Origin: Anaeramoeba flamelloides
Lineage: Eukaryota > Metamonada > Anaeramoebidae
DNA: 64,000 bases
Direction of reading: 5' to 3'
Assembly: GCA_027625915.1 (NCBI GenBank)
Contig: JANTQA010000015.1
Location: 7,655,001 to 7,719,000, forward strand
The translations under genes and the position numbers were made by a program. Positions 13,185 through 23,608 of the stretch are shown here, piece by piece; position 1 is the stretch's first letter; each line of letters starts with the position of its first letter. Under the pieces are notes generated by a model. It searched no databases. It had not been told where the DNA came from and was given only the letters and a program-made list of their open reading frames with translations.

Positions 13185-14358
13185 TACTCAAACAAAGAAA
13201 AAAATTAAAATGATAAAAAATATTCCAAAAACAGAAAAAATAATTTTTTCAATTCCATTTAACGATCTCTTTTTTGAGCAGAAATTTATGATTTTATGTT
13301 AAAATTGAAAAATATAATTCTTTTTCAAAATTATTAAAAAAATATAATACAAACAATCTCACTACTAAATCAAAAATAAATTTTTCAATTAAAAATGAAA
13401 AAAAATTACTAGAAAAATTCATTTTTTTTTTTCAAATCCCATTAATATCCAATAAAGTTGTAAAATTTTTTTGTAATTTATTGTATTGTATAATGTTTAA
13501 TATATGAGTATAATTCAAAAATGCAAAATTAAGAGTTTTTATTTGAAAAAATTTTCGGAGTTGTGTTATGTAATGTTGGCAATTAAATTATTATTTTTTG
13601 ACAACATAAGTATAGCACTTTTTTTCCTTGTAACAGTTTTTTTCTTCAATAGTAAACAAATTAAAGTGTATTTATTAATATTCTAAGTTGAATTTTCAAG
13701 GTTTTAAAAAAGTATTTTGAATATTTTTTTCATTTGAATGTTTGGTTCTTTTATCTCAGATTTTTTTGCCCAATAAAAATAAACTGAAAAAATTGATTTG
13801 AAATCTAAGGTTAAGAAATTATATTTTGATCAAATTTAAAATAATTTTTGTAATTATTTGGAAAATTAAATTATTTTTTTATACTGTGACATTCATAAAT
13901 TAGTAGTTTTATTTTAAAGTATATTTTTTACACTTCCTTTACAGATAATAAAGATTTCTTTCTTTTTTAAAAAGAAAATATTTTTTTTTGAAATAAAATG
14001 GATTTATTTTGAATTTTGAAACTTGTCAAAAATGAGAAAAAGGTATCACTCTTTTAAAAACAATAATTCATATCTGTAAATAGCTGTGGAAGTAAGATGT
14101 CATTTGTAGTAATCAGATTTTTACCTTTTATTGAAATTTCAAATTGAGGTAAAATTTTTTTGAATTTACTCTTAAATTTACTATTAGATTTTTTTCGTTT
14201 GCTCCTCCTATAATGGCAACTCTGTGGTTAGTAGGAATTTACATAATAACAAATTAGAAAATCCAGACAATCACTTGATTTTTTGCATAAAAAAAATTAT
14301 TTTAATTCCTTAATACCAGATGGTAATCTATGAAGCCAACACTAATATTTTAAATTTG

Positions 14359-14770
14359 TAAGGTATTTCCAAAAAAGTATGGCATTTTTTTTTTACATTT
14401 CATATAAAATCATTTTTTTTTAGTGAAAATATTCATTAATTGACATTACCAAATTAAGTTTAATATTAATACCAATTGAATAAAATGACTAAGGTTTTTA
14501 TTTCAAAATATATCTTTGAAATATTTCCAAAAAATGAAAAAAAAAAATAGCACTTTTTTTGGTGAATACAATGTACGACCAATTTCTATGAAAAACTGAA
14601 AATATGGAAAGGGTACAAATGATTTTTTAAACAATAAAATGTAGTTATGTGTTATCAATTCTATTTGAAATTTTGTTGAGATTAAACAAGTTATGGAAAC
14701 GGTTTTTTCAATCAAAAAGAAATATAATAAACACAAATTTTCACCCCTAAAAAATATCAGATACAATCGA
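14359..14770. repeat. dispersed repeat family D, copy 1
   Basis: Starts with AAGGTATTTCCAAAAAAGT. The first 150 bases recur at 58883-59040, and the part from about 14450 on recurs at 60165-60525, including an ACAATAAAATG block and an AATAAACACAAATTTT block. Short inverted pieces of the same terminus (TTTTTTGGAAATA) appear near 11100 and 48055. There is no coding potential; it is probably a non-autonomous element. Confidence 0.55.
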
Positions 14771-15493
14771 GATCAGAAAATTTAATATCTTTTATTTATG
14801 TAATACAATACTAAGAAACAAATTGAATTATTATCAAGAATCGATAAATGGTAGTTAATGATTTTGGAAATTTAAATACTTTTTTGAAGATTGGGTTTAA
14901 AAGATATATTTTAAAATAAATTTGCCCCACTTTATTGGAAATAGCTTATTGTATATTTCGAATTCATATGGTTTTTTGGTGTCATTCATGGATCCGTTTC
15001 TACAACATATTTAAATTCAATTACAATATACTTTAATTTGATACAACAGAGAGATTATGACTATTGGTGAGAGAAAAAATGAATAACCTCAATATTATTA
15101 GAATAAGTGATTCATTAAAATCGGATAATTTTCAAAACGAAAAACAAATATTTAAACTCGTGTCTTACAATTAGACATTTTTCCCCTCATAATGAATAAG
15201 ATTTTAAAAATAAAAATTCAAATTTAAGGTAAAAAAAAAAAAAAAAAATAGAATTTGGTTAATGTGTTAAAGAAGAAATTTTTTATTTACGTTTAAGTTC
15301 TAATTTAAATACCTTTTTTATTTTTTGTTTGTAAAACCTCAAGGGTTTAAGACAAACAATCGAATAAAAAAAATAAAGTTTTTGTATTTTTTTTTTTTAA
15401 ATGTTTGTGATAAGAGAATTTTGAAGAAAAAAAAAGAGTTATTAAGAAATGAACAGTACAAATAACACTAATTTTTTTTCTTAACGATCAATA

Positions 15494-16044
15494 TTACCAT
15501 GTTGGTTCATTCTTTTTTCCTTTAGAATCAGCAATTTCAAACCTTTTACATCTTCTTACACATGATACTCTTACTTGTTTACATTTTGAACAAGTCAATT
15601 TGGCTACAATTTTTTTGGTTTGTTTAACCTTTTAGCGATATTAAGGGTTGAATAAAAAAAAAAAAATAAAAAATAAAAAGTTTTTTTTTTAGCAAAGGAA
15701 AAGGAAAAGGAAAACGGAAAAGAAAAAAATAAAAAGCAAAAACTTAAAAAAAAAAAATAAATTAAAAGGATCAAGCCTCAGAAAAAAAAAAAGATCAATT
15801 AAAGATTGAAGAATAAAGATCAAATCAAAGCCAAGAGTAAATATTTTTCTTGAAAGAAGAAACATACTTTTTTATGGAAAATTGGTTTTGTTTGACCACC
15901 ATGACCGCTTTGTTTACGATCGTATCTTCTTCTTCCTTGAGAAAGGCTGGACTCTTTTCCTTTTTTAGCGGTACCGACTTTGTGTACGGTGTGTTTTTTA
16001 CATTTTCTACAGAAAGTTCTTTTTGTTTTTGGCCAGAATACCAT
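15494..16044 (-). CDS. RPL36A: 60S ribosomal protein eL42 (L36a/L44), two exons
   Basis: Exon 1 is 16044-15868 (59 codons) and exon 2 is 15628-15494 (44 codons plus stop), giving 103 residues, close to the usual 104-106. The intron (15867-15629, 239 bases) has donor GTATGT and acceptor AAAG, and falls after FHKK. The protein shows the eL42 hallmarks: PKTKRTFC at the start, two CxxC pairs (Cys12/15 and Cys72/75) forming the zinc site, [16 protein letters not shown], and the RCKRFEI segment. It sits at the E site of the large ribosomal subunit. Pro54 in QTKP is the residue whose change gives cycloheximide resistance in yeasts; here it is the sensitive form. The N-terminus MVFWPK differs slightly from the usual MVNVPK. 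The start codon is 199 bases from that of divergent uL22. Confidence 0.95.
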
Positions 16045-16243
16045 TTGAAATGTTTTTATTGAATTTTAGAAAAGAAAAAAAATGATTTTGTTTGATTGGT
16101 TTTTTTATGAGGATTGCAATAGATTTGCTTGTTTTTGAGTAGAGTATACGGATTTCATCTGGGCTGCTCTCAAATCTTTTGAGTCAATCAGTTTGGTTTG
16201 GATTAAACTTTAATCATTTTTTTTAATTTATAGAGCTTTTTTA
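16045..16243. promoter_or_regulatory. shared intergenic promoter region of two ribosomal protein genes
   Basis: The 199 bases between the divergent start codons of eL42 and uL22 must hold both promoters and both 5' leaders. A small island of mixed composition at about 16140-16195 contains an imperfect palindrome, CTCAAATCTTTTGAG, in otherwise AT-rich DNA, and could be a shared control site. No TATA box can be told apart from the background. Confidence 0.5.
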
Positions 16244-17013
16244 ATGAAATATTCCAAAAAATTACCAAAAAGGTTTGTTTTCCGATTTGTTGTGTTTTTT
16301 TTTCAATTGCACAAACAAGTGAAATCTTTTTTTCTTTTTTAATTACTTTTCTTTTTTTTTTTTTTTTTTTTCGTTTTGCTTTATTCTTTTTTCTTTTTTC
16401 TTTTCCATTTAATAACACTCAACAAAAATTCACAACAATACAATACAAAACAAACCAACTCAAAAAAAATAACCTTTCAAACTCTTAAAAATAAAAAAGA
16501 TCCGTCCGAGCAAAAGGTACCAATTTAAAAGTCCACTTCAAAAACACTTGTGAAACAGGAAGGGCAATCAAAGGAAGAGGTCTTCGTAATGCACAAAGAT
16601 ATCTCCAAGACGTAGTTGAAAAGAGACAATGTGTTCCATTTAGAAAATTCAATCAAGGAACAGGAAGACATGGCGCAGCCAAAAACTTTAAGGCAATCTT
16701 TGCCAGGTGGCCAGAAAAGTCTGCAAGATTCTTATTAGACATGTTAAAAAACGCAGAATCCAATGCCAAAGAACAAGAATTGGATCTTGACAAAATGGTA
16801 ATCACTCACGTCCAAGTCAACCAAGCCCCAAAAGGAAGAAGAAGAACTTTCAAGGCACATGGTAGAATCACCAGATATTGCTCAAGACCATGCCATGTAC
16901 AATTGTTTGTTTCAGAACAGAAATGGTATAACCCAAAAAAAAAGGACAGAATCACACCTTTGTCACAAAAGAAACATCAAAAAAAAGTTAATAGAGAGAA
17001 AATCAAAAACTAA
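16244..17013 (+). CDS. RPL17: 60S ribosomal protein uL22 (L17), two exons
   Basis: Exon 1 is only 29 bases (16244-16272, MKYSKKLPK plus two bases) and exon 2 is 16500-17013. Together they give 180 residues, close to human L17 (184). The intron (16273-16499, 227 bases) uses donor GTTTGT and acceptor AAAG and restores the frame into RSVRAKGTNLKVHFKNT. Conserved uL22 blocks are KGTNLKVHFKNT, CVPFRKFN, ARWPEKSARFLL, MLKNAESNA, HVQVNQAPKGRRRT and AHGRI. The tail is Lys-rich and diverged, as in other eukaryotes. uL22 lines the polypeptide exit tunnel of the large subunit. The short first exon was chosen because MKYS matches the MVRYS-type start of the family and the phases agree; exon 2 alone has a stop just upstream of 16495. 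Confidence 0.92.
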
Positions 17014-17569
17014 AAAACCCAAACCTCAAATAATTAAAGATCGAAATTTATTAATTTTTGATCTTTAGAATTGAAAAACCAAAAATAATTGGTATAAATA
17101 TAAACACATATTTCTAGTCTTATTTAAAAAAGATCTTTATTTTTTTTTTAAGAACTTCAATATTACAAGTTCAGAATAGATGTTCGTCATTCATAATAAA
17201 TTTAAATTTTATTATTTACAATACTAAAACAAATTTTTTTTTTTTTGTTTCCTTTTTAATTACTTATTGTTTATTTTTTCCAAAATTCAATTTTGGATTT
17301 GTATTTGACATTTGCTTGGAAAATAATGATAAAACATAATATAATCTACCCATCCTATATTTGAAAATAAATTTGTACATTACAATACTATTTTATACTC
17401 TTTGTCGATTGATATAAAATACGAAATAAACTGTTTCTGGAATCAAAAAGAATCAAGAAAATTAACTAGAGATATATTTAATCAAGCCAATTGAACCTTA
17501 ATTTTATTAATATTTATTTTTAATTAAGTGACTTTTTAATGTGGTTTATAAATATATGGAATTAATTAA

Positions 17570-18317
17570 GGGATTAGCGTCTACCAAGGAGAAGCCTAGG
17601 AAAAAAGTATGTTGTTATTGGAACCGAACTACATTAGTGCTACATGGTTCAAATGTATCTAAAAAATTGATTAGTCAAGTAGTAATATTTGTTGATCTCA
17701 TCAATTAAAAATGATCTATGTATTAGTAAAAAAATCAACAATTTCAGAATAAAATCTACATTTCCCCATAAATTCAAAGGTTGAATTATCAATATTAAGA
17801 CTTCAAAGTTGTAAAATATCTTTCTTAGATTTGTCGCGAAATGTAGATTAGTTACTAAAAAATTCGTTTTTTTTTAAAAATTAAATAATTACGGAATAAA
17901 TTTTTTTGAAAAATTATTTCTGAAATCATGCAAATATATTGATGCTATAAGTATCTTTATCAAAAGGAAACAAAACTAATCAGTTTTTGTGCTTTTATGT
18001 TGATGATTATTGAGCTAATCTTTGAAATTCTAAAATTCTAAAAATAGTTACTTTTGGAAGTTCTAAATATAAATTATTAAATACCAGAATACTGTATTTT
18101 GGCTTTCTATTTTTAGATTTGAGAAAAGGAATTAAAAAAATTTTTTTCAAAATGAAAATTTTTAATAATGATCATTCGTATATAAATGTATAATTTATTG
18201 TGCAATAAGATTTATAATAGATTTTTTAGAGCTATTTGAGACATGGTGCACTAATATCATTTGCACCCAATTAAAACATACTTTGATAATAGAGAAATCA
18301 ATGGTGACGCTAATCCC
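17570..18317. mobile_element. TTAA-flanked non-autonomous element, piggyBac-like
   Basis: Terminal inverted repeats begin GGGATTAGCGTC at 17570 and end GACGCTAATCCC at 18317, and each side is flanked by TTAA (17566-17569 and 18318-18321). Sub-terminal pieces are also mirrored (CATTAGTGCTACATGG near 17632 against CATGGTGCACTAAT near 18243). TTAA target duplication is the hallmark of the piggyBac superfamily. At 748 bases with no transposase frame it would need a helper transposase. No second copy was noticed in the window. Confidence 0.75.
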
Positions 18318-18701
18318 TTAAAGATAAATACAAGCATTACTTTATTTATAATTTTGATTACTGTTTTTGATGATCAATCCTATAATTTTCAAAAATTATT
18401 TGTTTTCAAAAACTATTAACTTAATTTTTTTAGTATTTAGCAAAAAAGTTTTGTAAGGATTTTATAGTTATTATAATGTGTGTTAATTTTGTTGAAAAAA
18501 TGGTTATTTTGATAAACAAACACTATTAGATAGTTTCTAATTATATATTTTGAAAATTGGTATATGCATTATTTAAACTGGTACCTTAGACTCCATAAGA
18601 ATTAAAATAATTGACTTATCTGGATATATAAATTGTTTAAACAACTTTTTGAAAATAATATAACGCCGTTACTGATTTTGTTTTTTTGTTTTATTGTTTA
18701 G

Positions 18702-19354
18702 AATCTAGATACTTTCCCTCGATTTGCTTCATACTCATAGAGAGGATTTGAAATTTGGAAGGATATTGAAATTTTGCATAAGATGTACAAAGGTAAGTCC
18801 CCAAAAATTTTTTTAACATTGCATTTTTTTTTCAAATTTGTTAGATATAATGTAGTTTTGATGAATATAAACCTTAATCAGAAAAAATTTTTTTCTATTA
18901 CAGTCAGTTCCATTTTTAAGGCACAAACTTTCAACGAAATTTAATGCACAACATAAATCTTAAATTAAGGTACAAAATTCAGGTTCTAGTAAAATAAATT
19001 GTAAAAAAAAAAATTCTAAATTTTGTGCCCTAATTTGAGATTTTTTGTGACTTAAATCCCGTTGAAAGTTTATGCCTTGAAAGTGGGATTGACTGTATTT
19101 CTAAATTGTCCTATCTCATGTTACCCCTCTAAAAAAATGTAATTTTAGATTTTTTAGCTGGACATCGTTGGGTGAAAAGGGACAAAAAAACTGATAATTT
19201 TTATGAAGAAGATTATTGTATCCTCTCTGGAGCAAAAAAAAAAAAAAACAGAGAAGTAAATTTCAAACAGGATAATTCTATTTACTTTTTGTATATAAAA
19301 CTAAATTGTAAAGAAATATATTACCAAAAAATTATTTTACATTGTATTTTTTGA
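18702..19354 (+). pseudogene. possible small spliced gene or gene remnant
   Basis: A segment after a TTTAG acceptor (18701) reads FEIWKDIEILHKMYK and ends at a GTAAGT donor (18793). After an acceptor at 19156-19157 (TTTTTTAG) it continues in frame as AGHRWVKRDKKTDNFYEEDY and on to a stop at 19354. The intron would be 365 bases and contains a 195-base palindromic MITE; without it the intron is about 170 bases, in the range of other introns here. The 5' segment carries one in-frame stop at 18738, so either translation starts at the ATG at 18783, giving a protein of about 68 residues, or this is a broken gene. The Lys run after SGA and the Phe/Ile-rich end suggest the true 3' end may differ. I do not recognise the product. 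Confidence 0.35.
18901..19095. mobile_element. palindromic Tc1-style MITE family A, copy 1
   Basis: Starts CAGTCAGTTCC and ends GGGATTGACTG, flanked by TA on both sides (18899-18900, 19096-19097). Almost the whole 195 bases is one inverted repeat: AAGGCACAAACTTTC on the left mirrors AAAGTTTATGCCTT on the right. TA target duplication with CAGT termini is typical of Tc1/mariner elements. It has no coding capacity. Confidence 0.9.
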
Positions 19355-20783
19355 ACTAGATCATTTAAAACAATTGTTGTTCTATAATTTAACAATATGT
19401 AATTAAAACTAGGGGGGTTATTGTTGCATTTTATTTAAAAAAAAAAAAAGAGCTGAACCCAGGGGTATAAAATATAAAATAAAAAAAACCACAAATTTAT
19501 TTTGTGTAGATAGCTGTAAAAAAAAAGGGAAATAAAAAAAAAAATCATGTGGCTCACTATTTAGTATTGTATCAATGAACTAAGATTTATGATACTGATA
19601 TCACCAAAACTGGATTAATAAATATCCAAGAATCCTTAAGCCCAATTAAATCAAGTATAATCTATAAGAATCAAATATCGAACATAATTTAATGAATCTT
19701 AAAATTCAATTTAAGGGGAAAAAAAGTATTCTAGATAAATAATGTGTGAAAAAAAAATATTTTTCAAATATGTGTCCTATAGACACATTTTTTTTTGTTT
19801 ATTAAAATTTGTTCAAAGTTTATATCTAATATGAGAAACTTGCTATAATATAGAATACAAATAATAATATCTATTTCAATTTTTATATTGTAATTAATAT
19901 TATTATATCAATACACTAATATACTAATTATCAGTAAAATATTATTTTTAAAAAATACTTTTTAAAAAAAATAATAATTTTTTGATTATTTAGAATAAAA
20001 ATTTTCAGACAAAAATTTAACTTTAAAAATCAACTAAATATGTGTTGAATAATTCGATTTTTAGAAGAACACAATTCTATAATATATTATAAAATTATAT
20101 TTTAATATAAATATTAAACTATTCATTCATAATTATTGAAAGAAAATAAAAAAAATAACATTACTACTACAAAAATATAAACCTTATTAGATTTTAGGTA
20201 TGAAAAAAATTAAAAAATTATTAAACTGAGTTAAAAAATAGATTTTAATAAGAAATTTTTCTAGTTCATAACTAAAATAAAGGGATTTAACATACTGTTT
20301 GTTTGTTTTTTTTTACTATAAAATCCATTTTTTTTTTATTTCCGATTTTTTTATTGATAGTCAATGAAAAAAGAAAAAAACATGATGTTTGTAATTCTTT
20401 TATAATTAGACTACTATTCAAAAAAAATTGATGAAATTTTTAAAATTTTAATTAATTTAAAGTTAAATTTTCAACCAATAAAAAAAATCTATGTATTTAA
20501 ACATTTTTAGTCGAAATTGAAAGAGGAAAAATTCTACCAAAAAAAGAAAAAAGAAAGAAAATAATTTGATAGGTGAAAAGTATGAAATAGAATTTATAGG
20601 TCTCATTTATTATAAAAACCATTCAAATCGTTTTTTTTTTTTGATGAGAATAATTTAAGAATTCCATTAAATTCATTTTTTTAGAGATAAGAAAAAAGAA
20701 TAAGAAAAAAAAAAGAGAAATAATGAAAAAAAAATAATAAAGTTAAAAGATAATAAATTAAAAATTTAAGAAAAAGTAAAATA

Positions 20784-21484
20784 AACTATTTTTCAGTCAA
20801 AGGGGTCCAGCTGTAATGGTATAATACCTGTGTTTAAAGTTTTTGCATAGATATTAGAAGAAAAATTTCATTTTGGAAATTTTCAAAATTGAAATCATTT
20901 TATCACATTTCGACACATTTTTGTTTTTTTTTTTCGATTGTTTTTTCAATACCTCATTGATTTGAAAAAATTTTTTTATTGCAAGATCAATAGTAACTTG
21001 GTAAAAACCTTTTTTTCTAATGCCATTGAAACCATGTAAAGATTGTTGAGAGATCTATTGATTTCTATTGCAATTCAATTCGATCTTTGATCTTGATATT
21101 TGTTTAATAAATGTGAAAAATTTTCACCTCATTTTCATTTCCTTTTTCAAATAGAGACCACAAATAACAACAAACTTTGTTTGGGGACTTGGTTTCTAAA
21201 TTAAAAAGTATGGACAATGAAGTGAAAAATGTTTTATATTTATTATTCAAATACCAGTAGAAGTTCAAAACAAACATCCTTGTTTTTCTCAATAGGGCCC
21301 TAAGAATTTGAGTTTTTCAATTTTTTTGAAAAACTATTGAGTAATTAGTTTTCTTTCAGACATGTATCAACATTTCTTTGAAGTGTATTATTCTCTTTAT
21401 TTCATATTTGTTCTTCAAAGGTCAATTATATAAAATAATTGATATTTGAAAAAAACGTTGGGCCCCTTTGACTGAAACAGAGTT
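20784..21484. mobile_element. TA-type element family C, copy a, with nested MITE H
   Basis: Terminal repeats read AACTATTTTTCAGTCAAAGG on the left and, on the opposite strand, AACTCTGTTTCAGTCAAAGG on the right, with TA outside each. The copy at 47035-47737 is the same element in reverse orientation, and that at 61029-61557 is a shorter form. It has no transposase frame. The extra length over the 529-base form is almost exactly the nested element at 21092-21257. Confidence 0.8.
21092..21257. mobile_element. small MITE family H nested in family C
   Basis: A roughly 166-base palindrome with ends like CTGGTATTTGAATAAT (read inward from the right) and CTTGATATTTG on the left, with mirrored inner blocks around TTTCACTTCATTTTCAT. 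The right flank is TA. Related copies are at 47263-47427 and 25017-25169. Confidence 0.7.
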
Positions 21485-21931
21485 TATATCTAATTATCAA
21501 TAAATATTTTGAAAGAATATCTAAAGAAACAATTTTGCAAAAGGGAGTTTTCAGAAGTAGCTTTATAAAATAATAATAATAATCTCAAAAAAAAAAAATT
21601 ATAATTTTAAGAAAATACCAATTATTTTTTTACAATAAATCAATTAATCTAGAGATAAAGGAAATCAAAGAATAATTCAAAATAAATATTTCTCAATGTT
21701 TTATTGAAAAATTTGATCTTAAATTTATTTTTTTTTTTTTGCTGTTGTTGATTTCAAAAATTATCAAGAAGTTCCCATAAATTATTAAAATAACATATTA
21801 TATATAAAAGTATACATGTATAAAATTCATATAGGATAATTCATACAATTTAATAAAAAATACCAATTAAAAAAAAAAAAAAAAATCAATTAAAAAATAG
21901 AATTAGAAAAAAATTTCTAAACAAAATGTAA

Positions 21932-23608
21932 TTAAAAATTACTATTTTGAATCCTCTCATTGATAGAATTTACAGTCTTTGTGAATTTATTGATGGAATT
22001 CTTAAAAATGTTTAAATCATAATGATTAGATTCATCTTTTTCCATTTCTTTCAAAATCTGTAATTTTCTATTCGACATTGTAGCAATAATTTTTACAAGT
22101 TTCTTTTGTAAATTGATGATATTATTACTTTGAACATTATCTTTATATTTTTTAAATAATAAAATAAGGGTCATTAACAAATCAAAATCAATTCTGGTCA
22201 ATTGTATTTTCTTTTCCATTTTTGAACTGAGTACTTCTCGATAATTTCTTGAATCTTTATCCCACAGATAAAAGAGATCTGCAACAAATTGGACGAATTT
22301 ATCTTTAAACTGATAATGATAAGAGGTTGGTATACTATTCGGAACTGGTTCTCCGTTGGAATATAAATCTGTAGACTTTGTGTTTTTATAAAGCCTTAGG
22401 CTATCGAAAAGATGTGAATTGGATAAATGTAAATTAGTTTTTTTAATAAATTTTAAATTTTCAAATAGATCATCTAAGGTTGCCTCAGGATCGAAAAAAA
22501 TGAAACCCGCAACAACTTCAAAACCTAGTTCATTAAGAATCTTGATTGCGTTGACATTTTCTTCAACGTTATGCCGTTTATTATAACGGATTAATTGGTT
22601 TTTCGAACCTGACTCGATCCCTAAATAGACTTGAGAAACCCCAACTTTTCTCAAAACCTTTAAAGCGTTTCTCCTTTTTTCGTTCAAATTGTCTTTAACT
22701 GAATACACCGAATCGGGGCAGAGCTGTACTTTGAAAAAATTGGGTTTTTTCCCAGTTTTCTTGATGACCTTTTCGATAGCCTTCCCAAACTCAAACCACC
22801 TTTTATGATTTTGATAGATTGGCCCCCCAAAATCAGAATCCTTGATACCAAAATTGTGTATACCATTGCATAATAAATGTTCAATCTCTTCTGCTACCCT
22901 TTTAATAGGGAAGGCCCTCCATCCCGCCTTTCCATAAAAATCACAAACAGAACAAAAATTACAACCTGACCAGCTACAGCCCCGCGATGTTTCAATTCTA
23001 TGATAATAATTTTTTGGCTTTGGATTAAAATTGTAATATTCCAGATAGCATTTCTTATCGAAATTGGGATATTCTTTAAAATTTACAACTTTCCTCTTCC
23101 CCAAGTACAAAGAATTTTGATAATTCATCGCAATGTTTGCAATACTTTGAAAACCCTTTCGATCTTCTTTTAACATTGGGTATTTTTGAATAATGTGCCC
23201 CAAGGCCTCTTCCCCCTCGCCCAAGACCGCGATCGCGTTTGATAGATATTCATTTTTCAATAATTGCTCATACCCATACGTTACTGCAACATTCCCCAAG
23301 ACAACCATTTGATCACGATCTTGCACCTCAGGGGAGATGCATCTCAGTGTTTCCTTTAAGATTGGTTCTGACCCCCATTTAACAGAAAACCCAATTAGCT
23401 TGGGATTAAATTTTTGTATTGCAGAAACAATTTCTTCAGGTTCTGTCATGCTACTTGCATCAACAACCTGCACCTTGACCTGATTATCAAATCGTTTTCG
23501 TAGATAACCAGCGAGAACATTGCATCCCGTTGAAGGCTGTAACAGCTGATGCGTAAGTGGTGTCCTTAAATTAACTAGGGAAACTTTAAAATTGTTCAAG
23601 TGGTTCAT
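21932..23608 (-). CDS. cobalamin-binding-type radical SAM protein
   Basis: 558 residues in one exon. The N-terminal 150 residues resemble the Rossmann-like B12-binding domain that precedes the catalytic domain in bacterial B12-dependent radical SAM enzymes (NVLAGYLRKRF, IGFSVKWGS, VVLGNVAVTYG, LGEGEEAL). The radical SAM core spans about 200-400, with the cluster motif RGCSWSGCNFC: Cys211, Cys216 and Cys219, and a further Cys222. The spacing is CX4CX2C rather than the standard CX3CX2C. Later core strands read FKVQLCPDS, VYLGIESGS and VVAGFIFFDPEATLDD. The last 120 residues are helical and Lys-rich. Substrate unknown; the family includes methylases and other C-S/C-C bond enzymes. The coding sequence is visibly richer in G+C than its surroundings (around 22900-23300) and has no intron, so transfer from a bacterium is a reasonable inference. 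The start at 23608 gives a complete domain. Confidence 0.85.
   Translation of the reverse strand: MNHLNNFKVSLVNLRTPLTHQLLQPSTGCNVLAGYLRKRFDNQVKVQVVDASSMTEPEEIVSAIQKFNPKLIGFSVKWGSEPILKETLRCISPEVQDRDQMVVLGNVAVTYGYEQLLKNEYLSNAIAVLGEGEEALGHIIQKYPMLKEDRKGFQSIANIAMNYQNSLYLGKRKVVNFKEYPNFDKKCYLEYYNFNPKPKNYYHRIETSRGCSWSGCNFCSVCDFYGKAGWRAFPIKRVAEEIEHLLCNGIHNFGIKDSDFGGPIYQNHKRWFEFGKAIEKVIKKTGKKPNFFKVQLCPDSVYSVKDNLNEKRRNALKVLRKVGVSQVYLGIESGSKNQLIRYNKRHNVEENVNAIKILNELGFEVVAGFIFFDPEATLDDLFENLKFIKKTNLHLSNSHLFDSLRLYKNTKSTDLYSNGEPVPNSIPTSYHYQFKDKFVQFVADLFYLWDKDSRNYREVLSSKMEKKIQLTRIDFDLLMTLILLFKKYKDNVQSNNIINLQKKLVKIIATMSNRKLQILKEMEKDESNHYDLNIFKNSINKFTKTVNSINERIQNSNF

Larger units (their letters stand above)
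9430..15490. other. gene-poor AT-rich intergenic region
   Basis: Six kilobases of A/T runs with no convincing gene. Two short coding-like islands stand out on the minus strand (near 9960-10045 and 10925-10975; see findings). There is a G run at about 10754-10761, a TA microsatellite at 13141-13181 and one dispersed repeat at 14359-14770. The open frames here are Phe/Asn/Lys-rich chance frames. Confidence 0.6.

Noticed and set aside
16203-16418. 71-residue Lys-rich minus-strand frame between the ribosomal protein genes
   Set aside because: It runs antisense to uL22 exon 1 and its intron; composition is that of a pyrimidine-rich intron read backwards.
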